Shown in pieces: positions 25,769 to 34,398 of a stretch of 64,000 bases of DNA. The stretch spans positions 1-64,000 of the forward strand of contig SHYX01000002.1 of the NCBI GenBank assembly GCA_009692585.1, read 5' to 3'. The stretch comes from Myxococcales bacterium (lineage in GTDB: Bacteria; Myxococcota; UBA796; SXON01). How positions within the stretch are numbered: the stretch's first letter is position 1; the number at the start of each line of letters is the position of its first letter. A program made the position numbers and the translations under genes. Below the pieces are notes generated by a model that ran no database searches, was not told the origin of the DNA, and worked only from the letters and a program-made list of their open reading frames with translations.

Positions 25769-26877
25769 TGTTGCTGGTCCAGAAGTATGGTGGTTCGTCG
25801 GTCGCCGACGTGGCGAAGATCCGGCAAGTCGCGTCGCGAGTTGCAAGGTCCGTCGCGGCCGGTCACCAGGTGGTCGTCGTGGTGTCGGCGATGGGCAACA
25901 CCACCAACGAGCTCCTGGCCCTCGCGCGCGAGGTCGCACGAACCCCCGGTCGTCGTGAGCTGGATATGCTCATCTCGGTCGGAGAGCGGGTGAGCATGGC
26001 GCTCTTGGCGATGGCGCTGCAGGAGGCGGGAGTCGCCGCTCGCAGTTTCACCGGTAGCCAGTCGGGCATCATCACCGACGAGGCGCATGCCAGCGCTCAG
26101 GTCGTCGAAGTGCGCGCCGATCGGCTCAAGGCCAGCCTCGCAGCGGGTGAAGTCCCGATCGTCGCCGGCTTCCAGGGGGTCAGCCGAGCCCACGAGGTCA
26201 CGACCCTCGGGCGGGGGGGGAGCGACACCACCGCCGTGGTGCTGGCGGCCGCGCTGGGCGCCGACGAATGCGAGCTCTGTTCGGACGTGGATGGCGTCTG
26301 GTCCGCCGACCCGCGGGAGGTACCGGGGGCGATCAGGATCGGCGAACTCAGCCTGGACGAGGCGCTGGCGATGGCGCGGAATGGCGCGCGGATCCTGGCG
26401 GAGGACGCCGTGGCGTGGGCCCGCCGCGAGGGAATCACGCTGCGGGCCAGCGCGACGGTGAACGCGGACGGTGGCACGCTCATCCGCCCCATCGCACCGG
26501 CGCCGCGGGTCGTGGCGGTGGTGGCCGACCTGCAGCTCACCCTGGTTTGGGGCGACGCGTGGATTTCGCTCCCGACCCCCTGCATTCGTGCCGCCGGGCC
26601 GTGGGGGGCCGTCGTCGATTGCCGCAACCTGCATGGCGCCCAGCCGGGGGAGCCCATCGCAACGGTCGCGGTGGTCGGGGCCCGCTGTGGTGCCGATCCC
26701 ACCCGCATTGTGGAGGTGTTGGGGCAGGCCAGCGCCTGCCTGGGCGAGCCGCCGCGGCAGTGGTGGACCTCGACCGACGCGCTGGTGCTGGTTGTAAAAA
26801 GTTCCGCCGCGGCGCGGTTGGAGCGCCACCTCCACTGTTCAATCCTCGGCTACTCCGGTAGTTCCGCGCCCCCATGA
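25768..26877 (+). CDS. lysC: Aspartate kinase
   Basis: A 369-residue protein that phosphorylates aspartate at the head of lysine, threonine and methionine synthesis. The amino-acid kinase core is clear: [49 protein letters not shown] and [19 protein letters not shown], followed by [11 protein letters not shown]. The part after about residue 250 is shorter than in usual aspartokinases (about 405 residues) and poorly matches two ACT domains, so feedback control may be reduced or different. The start overlaps the previous stop (TGATG) and the stop overlaps pssA (ATGA). Confidence 0.88.
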   Translation: MLLVQKYGGSSVADVAKIRQVASRVARSVAAGHQVVVVVSAMGNTTNELLALAREVARTPGRRELDMLISVGERVSMALLAMALQEAGVAARSFTGSQSGIITDEAHASAQVVEVRADRLKASLAAGEVPIVAGFQGVSRAHEVTTLGRGGSDTTAVVLAAALGADECELCSDVDGVWSADPREVPGAIRIGELSLDEALAMARNGARILAEDAVAWARREGITLRASATVNADGGTLIRPIAPAPRVVAVVADLQLTLVWGDAWISLPTPCIRAAGPWGAVVDCRNLHGAQPGEPIATVAVVGARCGADPTRIVEVLGQASACLGEPPRQWWTSTDALVLVVKSSAAARLERHLHCSILGYSGSSAPP

Positions 26878-27647
26878 TCCGGCAGTTCCTCAATCCCCCC
26901 AACTGGTTCAGCGCCGCGAGTCTGTTCTGCGGGCTGTACGCTGTGCTCCTGGCCGGAGGCGCCAAGGGGGACCCGACGGTGTTCTATCAGGCGGCGCTCT
27001 TCGTCTTTTACGCCGGTCTCTTCGACGGGCTCGATGGCCGAGTGGCTCGGCTCACCGGCACGGGGAGCGCCTTCGGGGTGCAGTTGGACTCGCTGATCGA
27101 CATCATCAGCTTCGGACTGACCCCCTCGGCGCTGGTGTATTTCTGGATCCTGCACGAGCTCGGCCCACTCGGGGTGTTCGGGGCGTTCTTCTTCATGTTG
27201 TGCGGGGCGTTCCGGTTGGCGCGCTTCAACGTCATGGCCGACGGAAAGTCGCACACCTTCGGTCCCGGCTCGACGATCACCGTCACCGGCGGCACGCTCG
27301 CGGCGCTGGTGATGTGGCAAGCGGGCGGGGGTGACGGCATCGAGCTCGACGCCACCCACTTCTTCGTCGCCACCGTGGTCATGGGCCTGCTCATGGTCTC
27401 GAGCATCCCGTACCGTACGATGAAGTCGCTGCGCCGCAACGCCCGCACCTTCGCGGGCATCGTGCTGGTCGCTGGGCTGTTCGTCTACCTCGGGGTTCGC
27501 TACGACATCTCGACCGTGCTCGTCAGCTTCGGGTCACTGGCGGTCCTGTCCGGGCCGGTTGAGCTGGTCTTCAGCTACCCGTCGCGACGACGCGGCCGCG
27601 GGCGGCCAGTGGCTTCCGGTACCGGCCTTCCTGAACTCGAAGACTGA
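26874..27647 (+). CDS. pssA: CDP-diacylglycerol-serine O-phosphatidyltransferase
   Basis: A 257-residue membrane protein. The N-terminus [20 protein letters not shown] and the CDP-alcohol motif DGLDGRVAR (51-59) with GVQLDSLID (68-76) fit the phosphatidylserine synthase branch. About seven membrane spans are visible. A charged Arg-rich tail ([10 protein letters not shown]) ends the protein. It joins CDP-diacylglycerol and serine, the first step to phosphatidylethanolamine. Overlap with lysC suggests a common mRNA; serine supply comes from glyA-linked metabolism elsewhere. Confidence 0.88.
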   Translation: MIRQFLNPPNWFSAASLFCGLYAVLLAGGAKGDPTVFYQAALFVFYAGLFDGLDGRVARLTGTGSAFGVQLDSLIDIISFGLTPSALVYFWILHELGPLGVFGAFFFMLCGAFRLARFNVMADGKSHTFGPGSTITVTGGTLAALVMWQAGGGDGIELDATHFFVATVVMGLLMVSSIPYRTMKSLRRNARTFAGIVLVAGLFVYLGVRYDISTVLVSFGSLAVLSGPVELVFSYPSRRRGRGRPVASGTGLPELED

Positions 27648-27686
27648 TACCGCCCGCGCTTGCCGCGAGCCCGCCATCGCGGCTGG

Positions 27687-27983
27687 CTATTCGTCCTCGA
27701 CCGGCTCTTCGACCTCTTCCTCGTCGTCCTCGATCTCGTCGTCCTCGGTCTCGGCCTCCGTTTCCTCGGCCTCTTCCTCCACCAACTCGTCCTCGGGGCG
27801 AGCGCGAACGGCTCCTTTGCCGCGGTACTTGGCAAGGATGGCGTCCCGCGGATCGGGGTTGGGATCGGTCCGCTGATCAGCGCCGCATTTGGGGCAGAGG
27901 GGATCGGGGCGGTTCAGGTCGTAGAACTTCAGACTGCACTCGAAGCAGCTGTAGCGCTTGCCGAGTTTGCTCTTGTCCTGCAT
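27687..27983 (-). CDS. FYDLN-type zinc-ribbon acidic protein
   Basis: A 98-residue protein from ATG 27983. The N-terminal zinc ribbon has two CxxC pairs, [14 protein letters not shown] and CPKCGADQ, and contains the FYDLN sequence that names the family (TIGR02300). The rest from about residue 55 is an acidic tail of Glu/Asp ([20 protein letters not shown]). Family members are common in Alpha- and Deltaproteobacteria and have no proven function. It is convergent with pssA, 39 nt apart. Confidence 0.85.
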   Translation of the reverse strand: MQDKSKLGKRYSCFECSLKFYDLNRPDPLCPKCGADQRTDPNPDPRDAILAKYRGKGAVRARPEDELVEEEAEETEAETEDDEIEDDEEEVEEPVEDE

Positions 27984-28054
27984 GGTACTCTCGCGGGGCG
28001 CCCCCTTTACCGGATCGCGGCCTCGGCGCAAGCGCCGACGAGGGTGGGCGATGA

Positions 28055-28114
28055 GTTAGTCACCCATGCCGCCCGAGGCGGCGCCAAGAGCCGTGAAACT
28101 CGGGGCATGGGGGA
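28055..28114 (+). repeat. Intergenic repeat copy overlapping a start codon
   Basis: The segment has CCCATGCC near its left end and GGCATGGG at its right end as inverted arms, with GAGCC-TGAAACT between them, in close agreement with the copy at 46744-46800. GTTAGT at 28055-28060 precedes it. The right arm contains the ATG used as start of the BNR-type lipoprotein, so the hairpin would fold over the initiation site. Confidence 0.55.
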
Positions 28115-29558
28115 CCAGTTGATCAGCGTGCTTTTTGGCTTCTTCGCCTGCACTCCTGCCCCTGTCGATGAGGGCACGCTCGATGTCCGGGTCGACCACG
28201 CTGGCAAAAAAGTCGAGTCGTCGGCTCCGCGCACCTGCGTCAACGACGTCGGCAGGATCTTCGTGGTTTGGGTGGACGATCGTGAGGACGCCGACGGCGT
28301 GTGGTTCAACATGTCGGCCGACGGGGGGGCCACGTTCCTTCAGCAGGACACCGCGTTGAGCCATGGGACGGCGGCGGCGGCCAACCCCGCGATCGCCTGC
28401 GCCGGCGAACGGGTCTATGTCGCGTGGGAGGATAAGCGCGACGGCGAACTCGAGTACGAGAACATCTACCTCCAGTGGTCTGACGACGCAGGCCGTCACT
28501 GGCAGAAGCAGGACGTTGCGATCGATGCGGATCCCGACGGGCTCGCCGTCAGCATCGGGCCGGCCCTCGTCGCGGTCGGCGACCGGGCGTGGGTGGTGTG
28601 GTCCGACCAGGTAAACGGCGCCTACGATATCTTACTCTCGGCCACCGTTGACGGCGGCGAACGCTGGTCAGAAGCGCCACGGAGGGTAGATACCGACGAG
28701 CCGGGCGCCGCCTTCTCCTCCCACCCGAAGGTCGTCGGCGACGACCTGGGGAACGTCGTGGTGGCCTGGGAGGACCGGCGCAGCGGTGCCTCGGACATCT
28801 ACGTCAACAATTCCACTGACGGCGGCGAGAGCTTTGCGGCTGACGATCGGCGGCTGGACGGCGGCGACGACGCCGGCGCCAGCAACAGCTTCGAGCCTCT
28901 CCTGGCTCTCTCCGGGGACCATGTCTATGTCGTCTGGCAGGACGAACGCTTCGGCGAGAACTCGGACATCCTCATGAACTACAGCCACTCGGCGGGGGAC
29001 GGGTGGCAGGATGAGGCGCGCCGCGTGGAGAGTGACGCGGAGGGGGTCTCAGACTCGCGGTACCCCGCCCTCGCCGCCCAGGGCGATCAGGTTTTCGTCG
29101 CGTTCCAGGACAATCGTGCCGGCGGCTATGACGTCTACCTTCGGTGGTCGGACAACGGCGGGACGGACTGGGCGATCGAGGAAGAGAGGAGAATGGAGAG
29201 CGATGATCCGGGCCAGGCGCAAAGCTACAACCCTCGCATTGCGCTGTCGGGGGACAGTTGGGCTGTGCAGTGGCAGGACTATCGAGATGACCTCGCAGGC
29301 GTCTTCTTCAACGACCTGTACTACAACTACACAGTCGATGGCGGAACGACCTTTCAGAGCGCGGACGTTCGCATCAACAGCACCGACTTCGCGACCTCAT
29401 ACGCCATCGAATCCAGCATCTACCTCCGAAACGGCGTGGTCGTCAGCATCTGGGCCGATGGTCGCTTCGGTTCGACCGACATCTTCTGCGCCGCCCGACC
29501 CTTGGGCGAGGCGAGCGTGTGGATCGCGCCCGAGGGCGCCGCCGCCGCTGCGCAGTAG
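28107..29558 (+). CDS. BNR/sialidase-like propeller lipoprotein
   Basis: A 483-residue protein. With ATG 28107 the leader MGDQLISVLFGFFAC ends in a lipobox-like Cys15, though it lacks basic residues. The body is made of about six repeats of 60-70 residues with BNR-like Asp boxes: 'N-x-S-x-DGG-x-S/T-F', 'S-D-D-A-G-R-H-W', 'S-D-N-G-G-T-D-W', each followed by a 'VVAWEDRRSG-x-x-D-I' strand. This predicts a six-bladed beta-propeller at the cell surface. The catalytic Arg triad, Tyr and Glu of true sialidases are not apparent, so binding rather than hydrolysis is more likely. The frame is open further upstream to 27660, but that part lies opposite the FYDLN gene. Confidence 0.8.
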   Translation: MGDQLISVLFGFFACTPAPVDEGTLDVRVDHAGKKVESSAPRTCVNDVGRIFVVWVDDREDADGVWFNMSADGGATFLQQDTALSHGTAAAANPAIACAGERVYVAWEDKRDGELEYENIYLQWSDDAGRHWQKQDVAIDADPDGLAVSIGPALVAVGDRAWVVWSDQVNGAYDILLSATVDGGERWSEAPRRVDTDEPGAAFSSHPKVVGDDLGNVVVAWEDRRSGASDIYVNNSTDGGESFAADDRRLDGGDDAGASNSFEPLLALSGDHVYVVWQDERFGENSDILMNYSHSAGDGWQDEARRVESDAEGVSDSRYPALAAQGDQVFVAFQDNRAGGYDVYLRWSDNGGTDWAIEEERRMESDDPGQAQSYNPRIALSGDSWAVQWQDYRDDLAGVFFNDLYYNYTVDGGTTFQSADVRINSTDFATSYAIESSIYLRNGVVVSIWADGRFGSTDIFCAARPLGEASVWIAPEGAAAAAQ

Positions 29559-29935
29559 CCGGTCACGTGGGGCTCGGTCCGACTCCACGTGGGTGGGGCG
29601 GGAAGGCGGTGGCGCGGAAGGGCGAACCCGTGCCCCCCGCGTTCACCGGGGGGGCTGGCGATCCTGCGTGGGCTCCCGCCCGACCTGGGCGGGGTTGAGG
29701 ACAGTCCTGAAGCGACGCCAACCGGGGCCCGGCGGGCGTTCCGGCGACCGGTGGCGCGAGGCGCTCCATCGCGAAGGCAACGCTCGCGAGGCGGAATTGG
29801 CCGCGCTTCAGGTGGACCACCCGGAGTTCCGCGGGCTCGCTCGGCCGCGGGCGGGCGGGCTCCTGCTTGACGGACCGGGCGCTTCCAGATAGTCGCGCCG
29901 GGCTTCGGGGGCCCGTCCTCCGATCGGGAAGTATC
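29559..29935. other. Gap before rplM, mostly non-coding
   Basis: This 377-nt gap has a palindrome-like GTCACGTGGGGCTC and TCCACGTGGG pair right after the BNR stop and a G-run/C-run stretch at about 29630-29655 that could form a terminator-like stem. Its second half may hold a small gene (separate entry). The rplM start is preceded by GGGAA and GTATCA; no clear ribosomal promoter can be named. Confidence 0.4.
29695..29892 (+). CDS. Possible small ORF or gene remnant
   Basis: From TTG 29695 a 65-residue frame runs to TAG 29892. It has high GC3 and reads like protein: [20 protein letters not shown] then [20 protein letters not shown]. The frame is open upstream without a good start, and no ribosome site is seen, so it may be the 3' remnant of a lost gene. 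No family recognised. Confidence 0.25.
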   Translation: MRTVLKRRQPGPGGRSGDRWREALHREGNAREAELAALQVDHPEFRGLARPRAGGLLLDGPGASR

Positions 29936-30388
29936 ATGCACGCGCATCACACCTGGACCACCCACTCCACCTCCGCCCAGGAGGCGACGCACGATTGGTA
30001 CGTCGTCGACGCTGCCGGCCAAACGCTGGGTCGCCTGGCGACGCGCCTGTCACAGGTGCTCCAGGGCAAGCACAAGGCGGCGTACACCCCGCACACCGAC
30101 ACCGGTGACTTCGTGGTGGTCGTCAACGCCGAGAAGATCGTGCTCAGCGGCAAGAAGCTGGACCAGAAGCAGTATCACCGCTATTCCGGCTTCAAGGGCG
30201 GGCTCACCTCGGTGACCGCGCGCAAGCAGCTCCAGGACCACCCGGAGCGCGTGCTCGAGGCCGCGGTTGGGGGCATGGTCCCCCGTAATCGCCTCGGCCG
30301 CCAGATGCTGACCAAGCTCAAGGTCTACGCCGGCGCCACCCACCCCCACCTGGCCCAAGAGCCCAAGCCCTTTCCCGAGTACGTCTGA
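29936..30388 (+). CDS. rplM: 50S ribosomal protein L13
   Basis: A 150-residue L13. The core shows [50 protein letters not shown] and the signature [20 protein letters not shown]. The N-terminus has an extra His/Thr-rich stretch ([20 protein letters not shown]) compared with E. coli (142 residues). It forms an operon with rpsI, whose ATG overlaps its stop (TGATG), the usual rplM-rpsI pair. Confidence 0.96.
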   Translation: MHAHHTWTTHSTSAQEATHDWYVVDAAGQTLGRLATRLSQVLQGKHKAAYTPHTDTGDFVVVVNAEKIVLSGKKLDQKQYHRYSGFKGGLTSVTARKQLQDHPERVLEAAVGGMVPRNRLGRQMLTKLKVYAGATHPHLAQEPKPFPEYV

Positions 30389-30786
30389 TGGCCACCAAGC
30401 AGCTCGTTCAGTTCTGCGCCACCGGCCGCCGCAAGACGGCCACCGCGCGCATCTTCCTTCGTCCCGGCTCGGGCAAGGTCACCGTCAACGCTCGTGATGC
30501 GGGGGCCTACCTGCACCGCGCCGTGCTCGAGATGGTCGTACGTCAACCCATGGTCGTGACCAACCAGCCCGATTGGGACGTGCTGGTCAACGTACACGGC
30601 GGGGGGAAGTCGGGGCAGGCCGAAGCCATCCGGATGGGAATTGCCCGCGCCCTGGTCATGGCCCACCCTGGGCTAAGGTCCGAGTTGCGCAAGGCGGGCT
30701 TCCTGACTCGCGACGGCCGCAAGGTCGAGCGGAAGAAGTACGGCCGTGCCGGCGCCCGTCGCCGCTTCCAGTTCAGCAAGCGCTGA
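30388..30786 (+). CDS. rpsI: 30S ribosomal protein S9
   Basis: A 132-residue S9 with the family start [20 protein letters not shown], the middle [19 protein letters not shown], and the tRNA-contacting basic C-terminus ending [14 protein letters not shown]. Length is normal. The stop codon lies within the first unit of a short tandem repeat that follows the gene. Confidence 0.97.
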   Translation: MATKQLVQFCATGRRKTATARIFLRPGSGKVTVNARDAGAYLHRAVLEMVVRQPMVVTNQPDWDVLVNVHGGGKSGQAEAIRMGIARALVMAHPGLRSELRKAGFLTRDGRKVERKKYGRAGARRRFQFSKR

Positions 30787-30823
30787 TCGGCAAGCGCTGA
30801 TCGGCGAGCGCTGATCGGCGAAC
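30779..30823 (+). repeat. Short tandem repeat at rpsI 3' end
   Basis: Three copies of a 14-15 nt unit, AGCGCTGATCGGCRA, run from the last rpsI codons through the stop and into the gap. The first copy contains the stop codon TGA. The repeats carry a TGA in the same position each, as if the 3' end of the gene had been duplicated by slippage. Confidence 0.7.
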
Positions 30824-30877
30824 GGGCTCATGGCGCCGCTGGATCGATCCGATCCGTGCGGGGGAGGAAGAACCCCG

Positions 30878-31807
30878 ATGCGCCCAGCCTGTCCTTCGCG
30901 CCAGCAGCCTGTCACGCCGGACGTGGCCGGCCTGACCCGTCTCATCGAGGAGATGGCGCTGGCGGAAGCGACCGATCTGCACATCAAGGTGCCCGGCCGA
31001 CCGCAAGTTCGTGTCGAGGGTGCGCTGGTGCCGATGCCCCACGAGCCGGTGAGCCCGGCCGACACCTACGGTTTTGCGCAGGCCGTGATGGAGCTCGCCG
31101 GGGAGACTGAGCCCTTCGCGTCGATCCGGGATGTACGAGTGGCCTTCGCCATCGACGGCGTGGGGCGCTTCCGCGGTCAGGTGGCCCGTCAGCGGGGCTC
31201 GTTCGAAATCGTGATCCATCGTGTCCAGCTCGAGGCGCCCCGGGTGGAGGACTTCCCGGGGCTGTCCGCGGTCGGCGACGCCTTCTCCGGTCCGCGAGGG
31301 CTGTTCCTGGTCGGCGGCGGTCGGCAGCGTCGGGCGGCCCTGGCCGCCATCATCCGGAGCTTCAACGAGCAGCACTGGGGCCGCTTGGTGAGCATCGAGG
31401 ATCCCATCGACTGGCTGCACCGCGACGCGCGCGCGAGCATCAGCCAACGGGAGGTGGGCACGGATGTCTGCACCATCCACGAGGGACTTGTGGGTGCGCT
31501 GCGCCAGGACGCCGACGCCATTGTAGTGACCGACGTCCCGACGGTAGAGGACGCGGAGGTCGTCCTGCGGGCGGCCGAGGATGGTCTGTTCGTCTTCGCC
31601 GGCCTGCCGATGGCCGGCGCCGACGACGCGGTGATGACTTTTACCGGCCGCTTCCCTGTGGCTCGTGAGCGGGAGATCGTCGCCCGCGTGGCGAGTGTCC
31701 TGCGTGGGATCCTCCTGGTCGAGGCCGACGGTTCGGTCACCTGGCGGACGATCGATGCCGCCGGACGTGCCGCCCTGCGCGCCGGACGGCTCGCGCTCGT
31801 GGGATAG
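30878..31807 (+). CDS. PilT-like secretion ATPase homologue without a P-loop
   Basis: A 309-residue homologue of PilT/GspE-type ATPases. I prefer ATG 30878 (GGGGGAGG upstream); ATG 30830 in frame is the alternative. The N-terminal domain has MALAEATDLHIKVPGRPQVR as in PilT. The strand before the P-loop is kept (GLFLV), but the Walker A reads GGGRQRRAAL in place of GPTGSGKST, so the catalytic Lys is lost. The Asp box RLVSIEDPIDWLH and QREVGTD are kept. Walker B (AIVVTDVPT) has Asp where PilT has Glu, and the His box is GLPMAGA instead of TLHTSSA. It is thus unlikely to hydrolyse ATP and may regulate a partner. No pilus genes are nearby. Confidence 0.8.
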   Translation: MRPACPSRQQPVTPDVAGLTRLIEEMALAEATDLHIKVPGRPQVRVEGALVPMPHEPVSPADTYGFAQAVMELAGETEPFASIRDVRVAFAIDGVGRFRGQVARQRGSFEIVIHRVQLEAPRVEDFPGLSAVGDAFSGPRGLFLVGGGRQRRAALAAIIRSFNEQHWGRLVSIEDPIDWLHRDARASISQREVGTDVCTIHEGLVGALRQDADAIVVTDVPTVEDAEVVLRAAEDGLFVFAGLPMAGADDAVMTFTGRFPVAREREIVARVASVLRGILLVEADGSVTWRTIDAAGRAALRAGRLALVG

Positions 31808-31823
31808 CGCGCACCCGCCCCGC

Positions 31824-32270
31824 TCAGGGCCAGCCGGTGTCCCCGGACACCGGGGGCAGATGGGTGCCCGGGTCTCCGTCGAGGCGTGCCCCCCGGGCGA
31901 CGTATGGCGTTCGCTCGACCTCCTCCGTATCGCAGGATGATGTCGTTTGGCTCTCTACGTAACTGCCGTCGAAGACACCGTAGCTCAACGTGCCAGCCAG
32001 CGTCCGGGCGGTGACCCAACTCTGGTCGCAGCCGCCGTCGGTCCGGGCATAGCGAGATTCGAACGCAAAGCTGGCCTGTTCGTCTTGCACCAGGCCGGAC
32101 AGCGCGAAGCGGTCGCTCTGTACCAGCACCGTACCGTCCTCAAGCGTGCTGAACGAAGTCATCACGTCGGTGCGGGTGCCTGAGCGGTCGTCCTCGTCCA
32201 CGACCAGGGACATGATCCAGGTGCCGTCCCACGCAACTCCACAACCGGCCAGGAGCCACAGGAGGATCAC
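31824..32270 (-). CDS. Small GTW lipoprotein
   Basis: A 148-residue protein starting at GTG 32270, which overlaps the stop of the upstream lipoprotein gene (GTGA). The signal VILLWLLAGC gives a lipobox Cys10. The mature protein begins CGVAWDGTWIMSLVVDEDD and continues as a beta-rich sequence with a Cys pair (GGCDQSW, SSCDTEE). The 'GTW' start followed by alternating strands is typical of small lipocalin-like or DUF-type lipoproteins. It shares layout with the next gene and is probably a paralogue. Function unknown. Confidence 0.7.
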   Translation of the reverse strand: MILLWLLAGCGVAWDGTWIMSLVVDEDDRSGTRTDVMTSFSTLEDGTVLVQSDRFALSGLVQDEQASFAFESRYARTDGGCDQSWVTARTLAGTLSYGVFDGSYVESQTTSSCDTEEVERTPYVARGARLDGDPGTHLPPVSGDTGWP

Positions 32271-32710
32271 TCGACCTCCATGTAGTCGGCGCGGTTCGAC
32301 GCCACGCGAGAGCCTGCGTACGCCCAGGCGCTGGTGCACGAATAATCGTTCCCGCCGTCGGTCTCCTCCCAGGTCTCCACGGTGTAGCTGCCGGTCAGGG
32401 TCGGGCTGTCCCACGTCCCTCGCAGGACCTCGCTGTTGGTCGCGGTGTACCCATCGTAGTCGAGCACTTCGACCCAAGCGAGTTCGATCTCGGTCTGGTT
32501 CGCGGTCCCGGTCATCGGGCGATCGATGGTCGCGAGCCAATGTCCGTTGGCTAGGTGGTAGAAGTCTACTAGTATCGGCTCGTTAGAGCTCGCTTCCTGG
32601 TCCGCCTGCTCGTCGGCGCAGTCGCCGGCGACGTCGGGGACCAGGTCCATGACCAGGGCCCAGGTCCCCTCGAATGGGCTGCAGGAGGTCAGGAGCAACA
32701 AGCTGAGCAT
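32267..32710 (-). CDS. Small GTW lipoprotein
   Basis: A 147-residue protein from ATG 32710, with MLSLLLLTSC as signal and Cys10 as the lipid anchor. The mature part begins CSPFEGTWALVMDLVPDVAG, then an acidic Asp/Glu/Gln segment, then beta strands (GHWLATIDRPMTG, LRGTWDSPTLTGSYTVETW). It resembles the following gene in length, in the 'C-x4-GTW' start and in a late Cys. It is divergent from the Ser/Thr kinase, with 88 nt between the starts. Function unknown. Confidence 0.7.
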   Translation of the reverse strand: MLSLLLLTSCSPFEGTWALVMDLVPDVAGDCADEQADQEASSNEPILVDFYHLANGHWLATIDRPMTGTANQTEIELAWVEVLDYDGYTATNSEVLRGTWDSPTLTGSYTVETWEETDGGNDYSCTSAWAYAGSRVASNRADYMEVE

Positions 32711-32798
32711 GGGGCGCGAATCCTCGCCGACTGGGACGCTGGCACATGGTAGATTGCCTCGGTATGGCTCCAAACGCAAACTGCGTGCGCGCGCTCCG

Positions 32799-34397
32799 AT
32801 GACCAGGTCCGGACGCAGCTATCGGGTTACGGCGCTCCTGGGACAGGGCGCATTCGGCGCGGTCTACCTCGCGGACACGCTCGGCACCGGCCTCCAGCGG
32901 CGCGTGGCGGTCAAGCTGCTGCGTCCGGAAAAGGCCAGTACGCCCGGGCTCGTCGGGCGGCTCCGGGACGAAGCGCGGATGTTGGCGGCGATCCGACACC
33001 GCGCCATCGTCCGGGTCGACGACCTGATGGAGCTCGATGGCACCTGGGCCATCGTCATGGAATATGTCGAGGGTTGCGACATCGGCGAGTTGTTGCCGCT
33101 CGGAGCCATCCCGCCGGTGGCGGCTCTCGCCATCCTCGAAGAGGTGGCCAGCGCCCTGCACGCCGCCTACCACCAGAACAACGCCGATGGTCAACCGTTG
33201 CGGCTGATCCATCGGGACATCAAGCCGTCGAACTTGCGCGTCACCGCCCAGGGCGAGGTGAAGATCCTTGATTTCGGGGTCGCGCGCGCGGAGATGACGG
33301 ATCGCGAAGAGCACACCCAGGACGCCGCGTTCGGCACGGTGCCCTACATGGCACCGGAGCGCTTCTACGGCGAGGACAGCCACGCCGGCGACGTGTACGC
33401 CCTCGGGGTGACGGCTTTTGAAATGTTGACGGCGGTAAAGCCTGGAAGATCCGCGATGGATGCGGACAGGTCCCCCCCGGGAGACAAGCTTCGTGCGCAG
33501 TGGGCGTGGCTGGCCGAGATCTCGGAGCCGCTGCACGATCTGATCGCCCAGATGCTCAGCCCGAATCCAGCTGATCGGCCAACCGCCCGGGAGACGGCAC
33601 GGCTGGCTGCGGCGATTCGTGCCTCGCTGCCCGGCGACCCCCTGGACGAGTGGGCCGAGGGTGTCGTTCCCGGCGCCCTGTTCTTGCAGCAGGAGCGGCG
33701 TGAGCAGACCAGCGGTGACCGCTCCGGTACCGTGCTCATCGAGCGCTCGGGGGCGCTGCCGGTTCAAGCGAGAGCGCCCGGACGCAACGTCGCTGCGCTG
33801 GTCGCTGCGCCGGTCGCACTCCTTGTCGCGGGCCTCGTCGCGGCACTCATCATCCTTCCCGTCTTCTGGTTCGGGCTCGGCGGGAACCAGGCTGCCGCGC
33901 CGCCGACGCCTGCGTCCGGGACTCCGGTGGCGCCCACGCCGTCGCCGCCTTCCAGCGCCGCGGTAGGCGCCGCCAGCGTGCCCGCCAGCGTGCCCGCCAG
34001 CGTGCCCGCCAGCGTGCCCGCCAGCGTGCCCGCCGCCCCCGTCCTGGCCCCGCCCGCCGCGGAGCCCCCGGCCAGCGGGGGGGGCGAGCGCCCTCCGCCG
34101 CCAGCGGCGCGGCAGGTCGCGACTCCGGCGCCCTCGGCTCCCGGCGAGGTCCAGAGTCCGGCGCCTCCGTCAGGACCCGGTCGCGTGCTCCTCAGCGGCG
34201 ATGCGCAGGCGGTCAACTTGCATGGTGACGGGGGTTCCTTCGGGGCGGGCGAGGTGCCGGCGGGTACCTACAGCGCCGAGGTGCGCTTTGCGGACGGCAC
34301 CACGGTCACCCAGCGGGCGGTGGTGGTCGAGAGCGGCAAGGCCACCACGCTGAAGTGCTCTGCTACCTTTCAGAACTGCCGCGTGGTCAAGGACTGA
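32799..34397 (+). CDS. Eukaryotic-type Ser/Thr protein kinase with extracytoplasmic tail
   Basis: A 532-residue kinase. The kinase domain covers about 9-275: LLGQGAFGAVYLA Gly loop, Lys39 in VAVKLL, the catalytic HRDIKPSN (138-145), DFG (158-160) and MAPE. One membrane span lies at about 330-357. Outside, a Pro/Ala/Ser linker contains five copies of 'SVPA' from a 12-nt DNA repeat, and a PEGA-like beta domain (VLLSGDAQAVNLHGDGGSFG) follows to the end. Such membrane kinases with PEGA or other sensor tails are frequent in myxobacteria. The start at 32799 gives the usual short N-terminus before the Gly loop. A small gene follows after 1 nt. Confidence 0.92.
   Translation: MTRSGRSYRVTALLGQGAFGAVYLADTLGTGLQRRVAVKLLRPEKASTPGLVGRLRDEARMLAAIRHRAIVRVDDLMELDGTWAIVMEYVEGCDIGELLPLGAIPPVAALAILEEVASALHAAYHQNNADGQPLRLIHRDIKPSNLRVTAQGEVKILDFGVARAEMTDREEHTQDAAFGTVPYMAPERFYGEDSHAGDVYALGVTAFEMLTAVKPGRSAMDADRSPPGDKLRAQWAWLAEISEPLHDLIAQMLSPNPADRPTARETARLAAAIRASLPGDPLDEWAEGVVPGALFLQQERREQTSGDRSGTVLIERSGALPVQARAPGRNVAALVAAPVALLVAGLVAALIILPVFWFGLGGNQAAAPPTPASGTPVAPTPSPPSSAAVGAASVPASVPASVPASVPASVPAAPVLAPPAAEPPASGGGERPPPPAARQVATPAPSAPGEVQSPAPPSGPGRVLLSGDAQAVNLHGDGGSFGAGEVPAGTYSAEVRFADGTTVTQRAVVVESGKATTLKCSATFQNCRVVKD
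33978..34036 (+). repeat. 12-nt coding minisatellite (VPAS repeats)
   Basis: About five copies of GCCAGCGTGCCC in tandem inside the Ser/Thr kinase gene encode Ser-Val-Pro-Ala units in the outer linker. Copies are nearly identical at DNA level, which indicates recent slippage; unit changes keep the frame. Confidence 0.85.
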
Positions 34398-34398
34398 C

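Noticed and set aside
27660..28106. N-terminal extension of the BNR-type protein
   Set aside because: It lies opposite the FYDLN zinc-ribbon gene and reads as hydrophobic Leu/Val runs made by the antisense of an acidic tail.
29011..29892. Long frame inside the BNR gene continuing past its stop
   Set aside because: The part inside the propeller gene is out of frame with its clear repeats; only the last 65 codons are kept as a weak candidate.
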